A DNA stretch of 44,800 bases from Rhodospirillaceae bacterium (GTDB lineage: Bacteria > Pseudomonadota > Alphaproteobacteria > UBA2966): NCBI GenBank assembly GCA_002690215.1, contig NZDS01000040.1, forward strand, positions 8,505 to 53,304, read 5' to 3'. The notes under the pieces were generated by a model, which was not told the DNA's origin, did not search any database, and saw nothing but the letters and a program-made list of their open reading frames with translations. The position numbers and the translations under genes were made by a program. This document shows positions 15,581 through 24,196 of the stretch, one piece after another (position 1 is the stretch's first letter; every line of letters starts with the position of its first letter).

Positions 15581-16935
15581 GCTTGCGCCGGCACCTCTGG
15601 TGGTACGCATTCCGTTGGGCGGCAAGGTTCGGCCTGGCGGCGCCGGCCGCCGCGCTTTTGGGCCTGGCCATCGAAAAGCCGGCGAACGCCGGCAAGGGTG
15701 TCCGGCTTTTGATCCTGGCCAAGCAGGGCCTTTTCGAGGACGCCGGCAGCGCCTTTGGAGACGATCCACGCTTTGCGCTTTGGCACCTCGACATGGTCGA
15801 GATCAAGGCTTTCAAAGCCATGGTTTCGGTTTTTCTGCCGCCCGAGGTCGACGACTACAATTATGTCTCCGATGACCCTGCCATCAATGCCGCCAAGGCC
15901 GCTTACCGGGCGTTCGCCAAAGAGGTCATGGCGGGGCTGTTGGCGCGTTCTCGTTTCGCTGCCGTAATTACTGCCAATTTCGCTTACTATGCAGAACGCG
16001 AGGTGGCGGCGGCGCTAGAGGAAATGGGCCTGCCGTTCATCGTGCTGCACAAGGAAAACCTCAAAAGCCCGGGCCGGGTCGATTTCTTCAGCGATATCTA
16101 CCGCCGCCGCCGCGGCCCCTTCGCCGGGCGGCGAATTCTGGTCTACAACGAGATCGAGAAGGCAGTGCAACTGGCGGCCGGCATCGTTGCCCCCGAGCGC
16201 CTGACGGTCACCGGCATGCCCAGGCTGGATCGCATCCACCGCTGGCGGCGCCAGGCGGCCGGCGCAAAAAGGGCCGGCCCGAGCCAAGTATTGTTTTTTT
16301 CCTTCAGCGCCAAGACCGGCCTGCCACGTATTGCCCGCAAGCTTGGCTTTGGGGTGCCCGGCGGCCTCGAGCCCTTCGCCGACGAACGCGACGACTGGAA
16401 CTGGGACGAGCTGCTGGCGGCCTGCCACCGAGCGGCCGTCACCCTGGCCCGCGATAACCCCGAGATCCAGGTGGTGGTGAAATCGAAACCGACGCCGCTC
16501 GAGGTCGAGGCCATGGAGAACGCGCTGTCTGCCGCCGGTCCCCGGCCGCCAAACCTCAGCACCGTCTCGGGCGGCGATCCGCTGGCCCTGATCCTGGCTA
16601 GCGACGCCGTCTTCGGCTTCAACTCGACGGCGCTTTTCGAGGCTATCGCGGCCGGCAAGCCGCTGGTCGTGCCGCGCTTCGCCGAGGCGGCCGAGGCCGA
16701 TCTCGAGCCCTATGTCGTCGATCTCGAGGAGGCCGCCGAGTACGCCAGCTCGGAAGCCGATCTGGTGGCGCGTCTGCGAGCCCATGCCCTGGCGCCAGCG
16801 CCGCCGGCGGCCGAGTTACCGGCGGCTCATGCCGCGCTTTTGCAGAAATGGACCGGCAACGCCGACGGCCGGGCCAGCCAGCGAGTGGCGGCGGCGGTGC
16901 TGGCGGAGACCACAGAACCGAGAGAGCCGGCATGA
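15577..16935 (+). CDS. GT-B-like surface carbohydrate protein, tandem paralogue B
   Basis: A 452-residue paralogue of the preceding protein. Matching blocks include LHKENLKSPGRVDFFSD, FAGRRILVYNEIEKAVQ, VTGMPRLDRIHRWRR, GGDPLALILASDAVFGFNST and a C-terminal WTGNADGRASQRVAA, which corresponds to WLGNADGAAGARVAA in copy A. The N-terminal 45 residues differ between the two. Both are linked by an ATGA overlap and co-transcribed with the third GT-B-like gene. As with copy A, the putative role is transfer of a sugar or alditol-phosphate unit; no catalytic residue can be asserted from sequence alone. Confidence 0.75.
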   Translation: MSLRRHLWWYAFRWAARFGLAAPAAALLGLAIEKPANAGKGVRLLILAKQGLFEDAGSAFGDDPRFALWHLDMVEIKAFKAMVSVFLPPEVDDYNYVSDDPAINAAKAAYRAFAKEVMAGLLARSRFAAVITANFAYYAEREVAAALEEMGLPFIVLHKENLKSPGRVDFFSDIYRRRRGPFAGRRILVYNEIEKAVQLAAGIVAPERLTVTGMPRLDRIHRWRRQAAGAKRAGPSQVLFFSFSAKTGLPRIARKLGFGVPGGLEPFADERDDWNWDELLAACHRAAVTLARDNPEIQVVVKSKPTPLEVEAMENALSAAGPRPPNLSTVSGGDPLALILASDAVFGFNSTALFEAIAAGKPLVVPRFAEAAEADLEPYVVDLEEAAEYASSEADLVARLRAHALAPAPPAAELPAAHAALLQKWTGNADGRASQRVAAAVLAETTEPREPA

Positions 16936-18293
16936 GCAACCAGCGTTCCTGGCTGCTGCTGCCTATCGAGACCAAGGTGCGCGAGTTTCACGCCAAGCTT
17001 CTGCTGGCGGCAGTGGCGGCCGAGAGCGGCTTCCAGGTGTTGCTGGGCGAGCAGAACGCCATGCTAGCGCAACGCCGTCACCTGCCCCGCGGCATCTACA
17101 TCGACAAGAGCGTTGGCCGCACCAAGACCGGCAACTTCCGCCGCCTCAAGGCCGCCGGCAGCCCTGTCGCCGCTTGGTGCGAGGAAGGCTTGGTTTATCG
17201 CGACCGCGATACCTATCTGCATGAGCGCGTCAGTAACGAATCACTGGCGGAAGCTTCGCTATTCTTCGCCTGGGGCGAGGTGCAGGCAGCCGACGTACGC
17301 CGCAAAGCTCCCGAGGCGGCGGACAAGATCCGCATCAGCGGCAACCCTCGCTTCGATCTCTTGCGGCCCGAGTGGCGCGGCCTGTTTGCACCCGAGGCCG
17401 AGGCGCTGAGCCGGCGCTTCGGGCCCTACCTGCTGCTCAACAGCAACTTCAGCCGTTTCAACCACTTCATGGGTTACGACTTCTGGATCGAGGCCCTGAA
17501 GCAGCGTGGCACGATTACCAACCAGTCGCAGCTTGATTTTTTCATGCACTGGCGAGACTTCTTGGGTGAGGTTTTTCGGGGCTTCACCGCGGCGCTGCCA
17601 GTACTCGCGCAAGCCTTCCCCGATCACCGCCTGATCGTGCGCCCGCACCCTTCCGAAGACCACGATGAGTGGCGCCGCCAAGCCCAGGGCTTGGCCAATG
17701 TCGAAGTAATCTACGAGGGTAGCGTCATTCCCTGGCTGCTGGCCGCCGAGGTGGTTTTGCACAATAGTTGCACCACCGGCCTCGAAGCCTATTTGCTAGG
17801 CCGCCCGGTAGTGGCCTACCGCCCGGCCAGCAATGAGATCCTGGATTCCGAGCTGCCCAACGCCGTCAGTCGCCAGGCTTTCGAGTTGGACGAGTTGGTG
17901 GCGGTGATCGGCGAGGTGCTGGAGGGTGGGGCGGCTGAAGCCGTCGACGGCGCCCAGGCTGCACGCTACGTCGCCGCCCTCGATGGTCCGCTGGCGGCCG
18001 AGCAGGTGGTGGCGGCACTCGACGAGATTGCCGTCCCTGGTGTACCTCTGGCGCTGGGGCCTGCGGCACGGCTCGGCCTGGCTGCCAGCCAAACCGTGAC
18101 CGCCGTCAAACCTTGGGCCCGGCGACTGCGCCAAGGCGCCAAGGCCAACGCCTATGCGGCACAGAAATTCCCCGGCATCGAGCTGGCAGAAGTGGCCGCC
18201 GGGCTGCAGCAATTTCGCCAGCTCTCAGGACGTTTTGTTGAGGTAAAAGCCGAGGCCCTGCCCTTACGCCATTGCTTCCGCCTTGGCGCCTAG
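16932..18293 (+). CDS. Surface carbohydrate biosynthesis protein (GT-B-like)
   Basis: A 453-residue protein that I recognise as the surface carbohydrate biosynthesis (surf_polysacc) type. It begins LLLPIETKVREFHAKLLLA, and has HLPRGIYIDKSVGRTK, IVRPHPSEDHDEW and HNSCTTGLEAYLLGRPVVAYRP, where the last two resemble the RPHP and HNSTT loops of capsule-type GT-B enzymes. The ATG at 16932 overlaps the upstream stop (ATGA); a longer open frame starting earlier is not needed. It is convergent with metA, the stop codons overlapping by four bases. The enzymatic step is not established for this family. Confidence 0.82.
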   Translation: MSNQRSWLLLPIETKVREFHAKLLLAAVAAESGFQVLLGEQNAMLAQRRHLPRGIYIDKSVGRTKTGNFRRLKAAGSPVAAWCEEGLVYRDRDTYLHERVSNESLAEASLFFAWGEVQAADVRRKAPEAADKIRISGNPRFDLLRPEWRGLFAPEAEALSRRFGPYLLLNSNFSRFNHFMGYDFWIEALKQRGTITNQSQLDFFMHWRDFLGEVFRGFTAALPVLAQAFPDHRLIVRPHPSEDHDEWRRQAQGLANVEVIYEGSVIPWLLAAEVVLHNSCTTGLEAYLLGRPVVAYRPASNEILDSELPNAVSRQAFELDELVAVIGEVLEGGAAEAVDGAQAARYVAALDGPLAAEQVVAALDEIAVPGVPLALGPAARLGLAASQTVTAVKPWARRLRQGAKANAYAAQKFPGIELAEVAAGLQQFRQLSGRFVEVKAEALPLRHCFRLGA

Positions 18294-19225
18294 CGCACCC
18301 GCCGCCGCTGATGGGGAATGTCGGCAAGTTCGAAAGAGGTCGACTGATAGAGATCGTTGATCCAATTGCCGATCAGCAGGCTGCCGTGCGCCCGCCAGCG
18401 GTTGACCGGCGCCTGGGCCGGGTCGTCGTCGGGGAAATAGTAGGCCGGCAGTTCGATCGCCGCCCCGGCGGCCACGTCGCGATGATATTCGTTCGCCAAG
18501 GTACCCGTATCATATTCCAGATGATTGAACATATAGGTATGCCGCTTGGCCTCGTCCCGCACCAGACACACACCAGCCTCATCCGATTCCAGCAGCACGG
18601 CGAGCCCCGCCTGCTCCGGGAAATCCTCGCGCCGCACTTCGGTATGGCGGCTGACCGGCACGGAAATTTCATCGTTGAAGCCACGCAACAAGCCGTCGCG
18701 CCCGCCCCGCACGTGATGGGGAAAGACGCCGAACATCTTCTGCGGTAGCTCGTGTTTCGGCACGCCATAAAAATGCTGCAACGCCGCCTGCCCGGCCCAG
18801 CAGATGTCATAGGTTTCCTGAACGTGGCTCTGCGACCAGTCAAAGATCTGCGTCAGTTCTCGCCAATAGAGGACATCCTGGAACGGCAACGTCTCGATCG
18901 GCGCCCCGGTGATGATAAGGCCGTCGAACTTGCGCCCGCGCACCTCTTCCCAGGGTTGGTAAAAGGCCAGCATATGCTCGGCGGAAGTATTTTTCGGTGA
19001 ATAACTCGACATAGTCACCAGGGTTAGTTCGATCTGCAACGGCGTGGCACCCAGCAGGCGGGAAAACTGCGTCTCCGTTTTGATTTTTTCCGGCATCAGG
19101 TTGAGCAGGGCGATCTCGAGCGGCCGCACATCCTGATGTATCGCCGCCCCTTCGGTGATCAGCAGAACTCCCTCATCTGCCAACGCTGCCTGTGCTGGTA
19201 AGTTGTCCGGAACCTTGATCGGCAT
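18290..19225 (-). CDS. metA: Homoserine O-acyltransferase (MetA family), predicted acetyl-CoA type
   Basis: Catalyses acylation of L-homoserine, the first committed step of methionine synthesis, in the cytoplasm. The 311-residue product has the full catalytic set: nucleophile C142 in ICWAGQAALQ, and H235 and E237 in MFNHLEYD. Residue 111 in TGAPIETLPF is glutamate. Published work on this family links Glu at this position to acetyl-CoA use and Gly (as in E. coli) to succinyl-CoA, so the enzyme is predicted to make O-acetylhomoserine despite the common succinyltransferase label. AAAAAGGAC precedes the ATG. It starts 29 bp after the CDP-alcohol phosphatidyltransferase stop on the same strand, so the two are probably co-transcribed and there is no room for a riboswitch directly upstream. 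Confidence 0.94.
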   Translation of the reverse strand: MPIKVPDNLPAQAALADEGVLLITEGAAIHQDVRPLEIALLNLMPEKIKTETQFSRLLGATPLQIELTLVTMSSYSPKNTSAEHMLAFYQPWEEVRGRKFDGLIITGAPIETLPFQDVLYWRELTQIFDWSQSHVQETYDICWAGQAALQHFYGVPKHELPQKMFGVFPHHVRGGRDGLLRGFNDEISVPVSRHTEVRREDFPEQAGLAVLLESDEAGVCLVRDEAKRHTYMFNHLEYDTGTLANEYHRDVAAGAAIELPAYYFPDDDPAQAPVNRWRAHGSLLIGNWINDLYQSTSFELADIPHQRRRVR

Positions 19226-19254
19226 AAATTTTCGTCCTTTTTGAGCTTTCTTTA

Positions 19255-20067
19255 TTAGTCCCGCGATGCTTCCTGGCCGTGATCTGGCTGGCGGGGATCA
19301 TGGACGCTACGGCGCCGGCGATCCAGCAGCACCCGGGCCTCGCCCAGTGTGGCCACGATCCAAAGCGCCGAACCCATCCCTTGAGTGAACACCAAGACTA
19401 GCACGAAGGCCACCACGCCCTGAGGTAGATAGAGCACCAGCGGCGCCAGGAAAGATCCGTGGGTGACCAGCCGGGCGGCCCAAACACCCAGAGTCTCATA
19501 GCGCCGGGCGGCAACCTGGGCGCTTTCCTCGGGCGGGCCGCTTTGGCTTTCCATCCACTCGCGGTAGTGGGCGCTGCGTGTGCGTAGTACTTCGAGCAAC
19601 AGCGCCAACGCCGTCACCGTGGCGCCGAGCTCCAGGTAGCTGGCATCGGCCTCGGCGCGCCACAGCCCGATACCGGCAGCCAACGGCGACAGGAAGTAAT
19701 AGAGCCGGTCGCTCAACCCGTCGAGATACTTGCCCCAGTACGTGACCCGGCCGGAAAGGCGGGCGATGTTGCCGTCCACCATGTCGAGAACGAAGGAAAA
19801 ATAGAAAATCGGTGCCACTGCCAGCAGAGCCGGCGCCTGGCCCCAAGCCAACAGCCCACAAGCCACCAGACCCAGCATGGCTTGCAACGTGCTGACTCCG
19901 TTGGCCGACCAACCGGTGTTGTAAAAAAGTGGCGTCAGCAGCATGCCCAGCGGCCGACCGAACCAGGTGGTAAAAAACCATTCCGGCCGCGGCGCATTGA
20001 ACGAGGCCCGCACTTCGGCCAAGCCAACGCGGCGGGGAATGGGCGGGCTTTCATCAGCTTCGTTCAT
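19255..20067 (-). CDS. CDP-alcohol phosphatidyltransferase
   Basis: An integral membrane enzyme that transfers a phosphoalcohol from a CDP-linked donor to an alcohol acceptor. The family signature D-G-x2-A-R-x8-G-x3-D-x3-D is perfect at DMVDGNIARLSG continuing to GKYLDGLSD. The 270-residue product has several hydrophobic helices around it (for example LAVAPIFYFSFVLDMV and VTALALLLEVL). The ATG at 20067 is chosen because the upstream extension is low-similarity and runs into the divergent sulfotransferase region. It could be a phospholipid enzyme or could act in polysaccharide or inositol-phosphate chemistry linked to this locus; sequence alone does not decide. It leads a two-gene unit with metA. 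Confidence 0.86.
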   Translation of the reverse strand: MNEADESPPIPRRVGLAEVRASFNAPRPEWFFTTWFGRPLGMLLTPLFYNTGWSANGVSTLQAMLGLVACGLLAWGQAPALLAVAPIFYFSFVLDMVDGNIARLSGRVTYWGKYLDGLSDRLYYFLSPLAAGIGLWRAEADASYLELGATVTALALLLEVLRTRSAHYREWMESQSGPPEESAQVAARRYETLGVWAARLVTHGSFLAPLVLYLPQGVVAFVLVLVFTQGMGSALWIVATLGEARVLLDRRRRSVHDPRQPDHGQEASRD

Positions 20068-20166
20068 GGCGGGGCGAGCATAACCGCGCTCCCAGCCCGG
20101 CACCAGTCGCGGTTGATGACAAACCAGCCTCCCGCGCCCTAAACTGCGGCCGGCGCAGGGGACATT

Positions 20167-20973
20167 GTGGCGACATTCAGTCAACGTATCGAACGCTCGG
20201 TCTTGAATACCGGCTCGCGCGGCCTGCGCTTGACGCTGGCCCTCAAGAAGCTCTTCGGCCGGCGTGGCCTGTGCCTCTTCGTCACCAGCTTTCCCAAATC
20301 GGGCTCGACTTACCTGGTTTCGGCCCTGGCCCGGGCGAGCGGCACGCTCAATTATTTTCTCGGCGACGACCCCCTCAACGCCCAGGACCTCTATTTGCCC
20401 AAGCTGGTGGACAGCTGGAGCATGAACGTGACCTGCCAGCAGCACACCCGGGCCACCGAGCCCAACCTCGCGCTGATGCGAGAGTTCGGCATCCGGCCAG
20501 TGGTGCTGGTACGCGATCTCGGCGACGCCATCGTCTCGCTGCGGGATCACTTGGAGCGGGAATCGCGGCAAACGCCGGTGATCTCAGTGGCCGAGGATTT
20601 CTTCTCCCGTCCCCAGGTGGCGCAATTCGACCACCTGATCGACGTGGCCGCGCCGTGGTACCTGGATTTCTACGCCGGCTGGCAAGCGGTCACGGATGGC
20701 TCGGCGCCGCTTTGGTTGACCTACGAGAAATTGATGGCCGACAAGGCGTCGGCGCTGGCCGCCATTCTTGATTATTACAACATCGAAACAACATCCGAGA
20801 CCCTGACCGCCGCGGTGGGCGGAGCGGACGGCGCCGCTGGCACGCGCCGCAACGTCGGCGGCAGCGGCCGCGGGGCCGATCTGCTGAATGCCGACCAGAG
20901 GGCCAGACTGAGAAACCTGGGGCGTCATTATTCCGATCTCGATTTGGGCCTCATCGGCCTAGCATCGGACTAG
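20167..20973 (+). CDS. PAPS-dependent sulfotransferase, copy 2
   Basis: A 268-residue sulfotransferase-fold protein, distant from copy 1. The 5'-PSB loop is TSFPKSGSTYL (40-50) and the 3'-PB motif is VVLVRDLGDAIVSL (112-125). The start is GTG at 20167 with AGGGGA four to five bases upstream. It lies 99 bp from the divergent CDP-alcohol phosphatidyltransferase gene and begins the second block of polysaccharide genes; the following methyltransferase starts two bases after its stop. The acceptor is inferred to be a sugar hydroxyl. Confidence 0.8.
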   Translation: MATFSQRIERSVLNTGSRGLRLTLALKKLFGRRGLCLFVTSFPKSGSTYLVSALARASGTLNYFLGDDPLNAQDLYLPKLVDSWSMNVTCQQHTRATEPNLALMREFGIRPVVLVRDLGDAIVSLRDHLERESRQTPVISVAEDFFSRPQVAQFDHLIDVAAPWYLDFYAGWQAVTDGSAPLWLTYEKLMADKASALAAILDYYNIETTSETLTAAVGGADGAAGTRRNVGGSGRGADLLNADQRARLRNLGRHYSDLDLGLIGLASD

Positions 20974-20975
20974 CC

Positions 20976-21824
20976 ATGGCGCATCTGGCCGTTGGCAATT
21001 TCGTCGCCGAGTTGCCGCCACTAGACGGCGGCATCGCCGAATTTCTCGCCTGGTGGTTTGCCGAGCCGCGGTTGCCGGCCACCGAGCAAGCGGTGTTGGA
21101 GGAATACTATGCCAGCTTTCGCCGCCCGTTCGGCCCGCGCATGCGGCGTCTCTACGGCACCCAAGTACGCGAGGCTGAGAATTTGGTGCGGGCCGCCCCA
21201 GGCCTCAGGGTGCTGGAGGTCGGTTGCGGCCTGGGCAGCGAATCGCTCTGGTTGGCTCTGCAAGGCGCCCGGGTGACGGCGCTCGACGTGCGCCCCGACC
21301 GCCTGGCTGCGGCCCGCACCCGCCAAGCCGTTCTCGAAGCGGCCCTGGGCCGGCACCTCGATCTCGACTTTGCCGCCACACCGCTGCTGGAATTCGAGCC
21401 CGAACCCTTTGATCTGGTCTGGCTCGAACAAACCTTTCACCACCTCGAGCCGCGTGACGCCGTGGTGCCTCATCTCGCCCGCTTGGTGGCGCCTGGAGGA
21501 TACTTGGCGATCTCCGAGGCCAACGCCCTCAATCCACTGTTGCAGGCGGAGTTGCTCTGGCGCCGAGGATTGCCGCGGGTGGCAAGGCGGCCCGGCCCAG
21601 ACGGCCAGGATATGCTCTATGGCGTCGAGCGGGTGACCACGGCCGGGGCTATCCGCCGATCCTTCGCCGGCCAGGGAATCACCTGCCTGGCGCTGCGCCG
21701 TTTCCGGATCTTTCCCAACCGTCCCGCCTTCGAAATCCTGGCGGCGCTGGAAGCCGGGCTGGAACGGAACTGGCTGGCGCCGCTGCTGACGCATTTCAAT
21801 TACCTCGGGCGCAAGACCTCATGA
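20976..21824 (+). CDS. Class I SAM-dependent methyltransferase
   Basis: A 282-residue methyltransferase with motif I VLEVGCGLGSES (79-90), an acidic post-I residue in VTALDVRPDRL, motif II FDLVWLEQTFHHLE and motif III VAPGGYLAIS. An N-terminal helical extension of about 75 residues precedes the fold. It lies between the second sulfotransferase and the GT4 glycosyltransferase, overlapping the latter by ATGA, so it is probably a glycan or lipid-carrier modification enzyme. Target unknown. Confidence 0.82.
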   Translation: MAHLAVGNFVAELPPLDGGIAEFLAWWFAEPRLPATEQAVLEEYYASFRRPFGPRMRRLYGTQVREAENLVRAAPGLRVLEVGCGLGSESLWLALQGARVTALDVRPDRLAAARTRQAVLEAALGRHLDLDFAATPLLEFEPEPFDLVWLEQTFHHLEPRDAVVPHLARLVAPGGYLAISEANALNPLLQAELLWRRGLPRVARRPGPDGQDMLYGVERVTTAGAIRRSFAGQGITCLALRRFRIFPNRPAFEILAALEAGLERNWLAPLLTHFNYLGRKTS

Positions 21825-22966
21825 GCGCAGCGAAACGCCTGCTTTTCCTGCTCAACGATGCGCCCTTTTTCGTCAGCCATCGTTTGGCGCTGGCCGTGGC
21901 GGCGCGCCGGGCCGGGATGGAGGTGCACGTGGCCGTGCCTTACGAGGAGGGCCCGGTGGCAGCCATCCAGGCGGCCGGTATCCAGCATCACGACTATCCG
22001 CTGCGGCGCGGCACCCGCGGTCCCTTGGGCGAGCTGCGCCTGATTATCGCCATGGCTCGGCTGATGCGTGAAATCAGGCCTGATCTTTTGCATTGCGTGA
22101 CCATGAAACCGGTGCTCTACGGCGGTCTGCTGGCCCGGCTGATGAAGTTGCCGGCGGTGGTCCACGCCGTCACAGGGCTGGGATATCTATTTCTCATCGA
22201 AGGCGCCGCGGCGCGGCTGCAGCGGCGCTTCGTGCTGGCGCTCTACCGCTTTGCCTTGGGTCATGGCAATAGCCGGGCGATCTTTCAAAACCCCGACGAT
22301 CTCGAACTCTTTCGCCAACATGACCTGGTCGATCCGGCCAAAGTGGTGATGATCCGCGGCTGCGGCGTTGACATGCAAATTTTCAAGCCGCAATTCGGGG
22401 AGGCCGGCCTGGTGGTTTTCCCCGCCCGGATCATCGGTGATAAAGGCGCGCGGGAGTTCGTAGAAGCGGCGCGGCTGCTCAAACAAAAGAGTGTGGCGGC
22501 GCGTTGCGTGCTGGTCGGCCGCACAGATCCCGATAATCCCACCTATATCAGCGAAGACGAAATCAAGGACTGGCAACAAAAGGGCGATGTCGAATGGTGG
22601 GGCTTCGAGGACGACATGCCGGCGCTGCTGGGCCGGGCCGAGATCGTCTGCCTGCCTTCCTACCGTGAGGGACTGCCCCGGGTGCTGATCGAGGCCGCAG
22701 CCTCGGGCAAGGCCATCGTCACCACCGACGTGCCGGGCTGCCGCGAGGTGGTGACCGAAGGCGATAACGGCTTTCTGCTGCCGGCCCGCGACGGCGCCGC
22801 CATTGCAGCTGCGCTCGAGCGCCTGTTGGGCGACTCGGAGCTGCGCCAGCGCATGGGTGGGCAAAGCCGCCAGCGCGCCGTGGCCGAGTTTTCCGTCGAG
22901 AAATTCATTGCGGCGTCGCTTGCCACCTATCGCGCCGTACTGCCCTCGGGCACACTCGGCCCATGA
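21821..22966 (+). CDS. Glycosyltransferase family 4 (GT-B, retaining)
   Basis: Predicted to add one sugar from a nucleotide donor to the growing lipid-linked chain at the inner face of the inner membrane. The 381 residues form a GT4-type protein with an N-terminal acceptor domain (LLFLLNDAPFFVSHRLALA) and a C-terminal donor domain with VVFPARIIGDKG and the EX7E motif in SYREGLPRVLIEA (about 280-292). It resembles transferases such as PglA/WbpH that use lipid-linked acceptors, but the linkage and donor cannot be predicted. It overlaps both neighbours by ATGA. Confidence 0.87.
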   Translation: MSAAKRLLFLLNDAPFFVSHRLALAVAARRAGMEVHVAVPYEEGPVAAIQAAGIQHHDYPLRRGTRGPLGELRLIIAMARLMREIRPDLLHCVTMKPVLYGGLLARLMKLPAVVHAVTGLGYLFLIEGAAARLQRRFVLALYRFALGHGNSRAIFQNPDDLELFRQHDLVDPAKVVMIRGCGVDMQIFKPQFGEAGLVVFPARIIGDKGAREFVEAARLLKQKSVAARCVLVGRTDPDNPTYISEDEIKDWQQKGDVEWWGFEDDMPALLGRAEIVCLPSYREGLPRVLIEAAASGKAIVTTDVPGCREVVTEGDNGFLLPARDGAAIAAALERLLGDSELRQRMGGQSRQRAVAEFSVEKFIAASLATYRAVLPSGTLGP

Positions 22967-24189
22967 GATTGCTGGCACCCCTCGGCCGCCTGCATGCCGG
23001 CCACTGGCTCGGCCTGGCAGCTTTTCTCTACCTGCCTCTGGCGGTGCTGGCGCCCAAGGGCGAGACGGCGTTGCTGCTTTTTGTGGCGCTGCCGCTGCTC
23101 GCCCGTCTGGCCATACGCCGCCGCCTGGTACCGCACTTCCGCCGGCCGCTGGGCATCGTGCTCGGCCTGTTGCTGGGCTGGGCGCTAACCAGCGTGCTTT
23201 GGTCGATCGTGCCGGACGAGACCTTGAGTCTGCTTAAGTCTCTCATCGTCATCTTCCTGGCGGCGCTGACCACCGTTGCGGCGGCCGGCGAGCTGGAGAC
23301 CCATGAACGGCGCACCGTGGCCGGCCTGGCGCTGGCCGGGCTGGGTCTGGGGCTGGTGCTACTGGTCATCGAGCTGGCCGCCGGGCTGCCCTTGGCCAAT
23401 CTGCTTCGCGGCCCCCGGCCGGGACTACCCCAGCTCGAGCTCTCAATGCTCAATGCCGGGTTGGTGGCGCTGCTGATCGTGATGTGGCCGCTGGCCCTGG
23501 AGCTGGGCCGGCGCCGGGCCGGCGCGGGAGCGCTGTTGCTACTGCTGGCGGCGGTGTTGGTGCTATGGGGCGTCAGCGCCTCGGCCAAGCTGGCGCTGGG
23601 GCTGGCGGCTCTGGTCGGACTGGCGGTCTTCTTCGGCGGTCGGCGGGCGCTCAGGATCTTCGCCGTGCTGGTGGTGGCGGGCATCGCTCTGGCGCCGGTG
23701 GTGCCGCGCACCGTGCTGACCCCGGAGCGCTTTGCCGCCAGCTTTCCTGAGCTGCGCGATTCGGCGCTGCACCGCGTCCATATCTGGGATTTCAGCGCCC
23801 GCACCATCGCCCAGCGACCGCTGGTGGGTTGGGGCCTCGACAGCTCGCGGGCCATCCCCGGCGGCCAGGTCGAGGCCATCGAGCATGGCCCCTACATGTC
23901 GCTGCACCCCCACAACGCGGCGCTGCAGATGTGGCTGGAGTTGGGCCTGCCGGGCGCCGCCGCCTTCGCCGCCCTGGCCCTGATCGGGCTGATCGCCGCC
24001 GGCCGCCTGGAAACCTGGCAGCGCGCCGCCGCGGCGGCGGCGCTGGCGGCGGCGCTGGGCGTGGCTTCGCTATCCTTCGGTATCTGGCAAAACTGGTGGC
24101 TGGCCACCTTGGCCCTGGCGGCGGCGATCACCACGGCGCTGTTGGGCGAGGGCGAAAAGCCGAGCCAGGCCAAGCCGCCTTTGATATAA
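22963..24189 (+). CDS. O-antigen ligase/polymerase (Wzy/WaaL family)
   Basis: A polytopic inner-membrane protein of 408 residues with about ten hydrophobic segments. The periplasmic loop region contains the family pattern SLHPHNAALQMWLELGLPG, preceded by LVGWGLDSSRAI, which is typical of the Wzy_C domain. It should either polymerise repeat units or ligate the finished glycan to a lipid or protein; the two activities cannot be separated by sequence. It overlaps the GT4 gene by ATGA and is followed seven bases later by the initiating transferase, so assembly genes are grouped together. Confidence 0.83.
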   Translation: MRLLAPLGRLHAGHWLGLAAFLYLPLAVLAPKGETALLLFVALPLLARLAIRRRLVPHFRRPLGIVLGLLLGWALTSVLWSIVPDETLSLLKSLIVIFLAALTTVAAAGELETHERRTVAGLALAGLGLGLVLLVIELAAGLPLANLLRGPRPGLPQLELSMLNAGLVALLIVMWPLALELGRRRAGAGALLLLLAAVLVLWGVSASAKLALGLAALVGLAVFFGGRRALRIFAVLVVAGIALAPVVPRTVLTPERFAASFPELRDSALHRVHIWDFSARTIAQRPLVGWGLDSSRAIPGGQVEAIEHGPYMSLHPHNAALQMWLELGLPGAAAFAALALIGLIAAGRLETWQRAAAAAALAAALGVASLSFGIWQNWWLATLALAAAITTALLGEGEKPSQAKPPLI

Positions 24190-24196
24190 GCACGCC

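Noticed and set aside
19226-19254. SAM-II-type riboswitch upstream of metA, common in alphaproteobacteria
   Set aside because: Only 29 bp separate metA from the upstream gene, and the region before that gene (20068-20166) does not show the SAM-II pattern.
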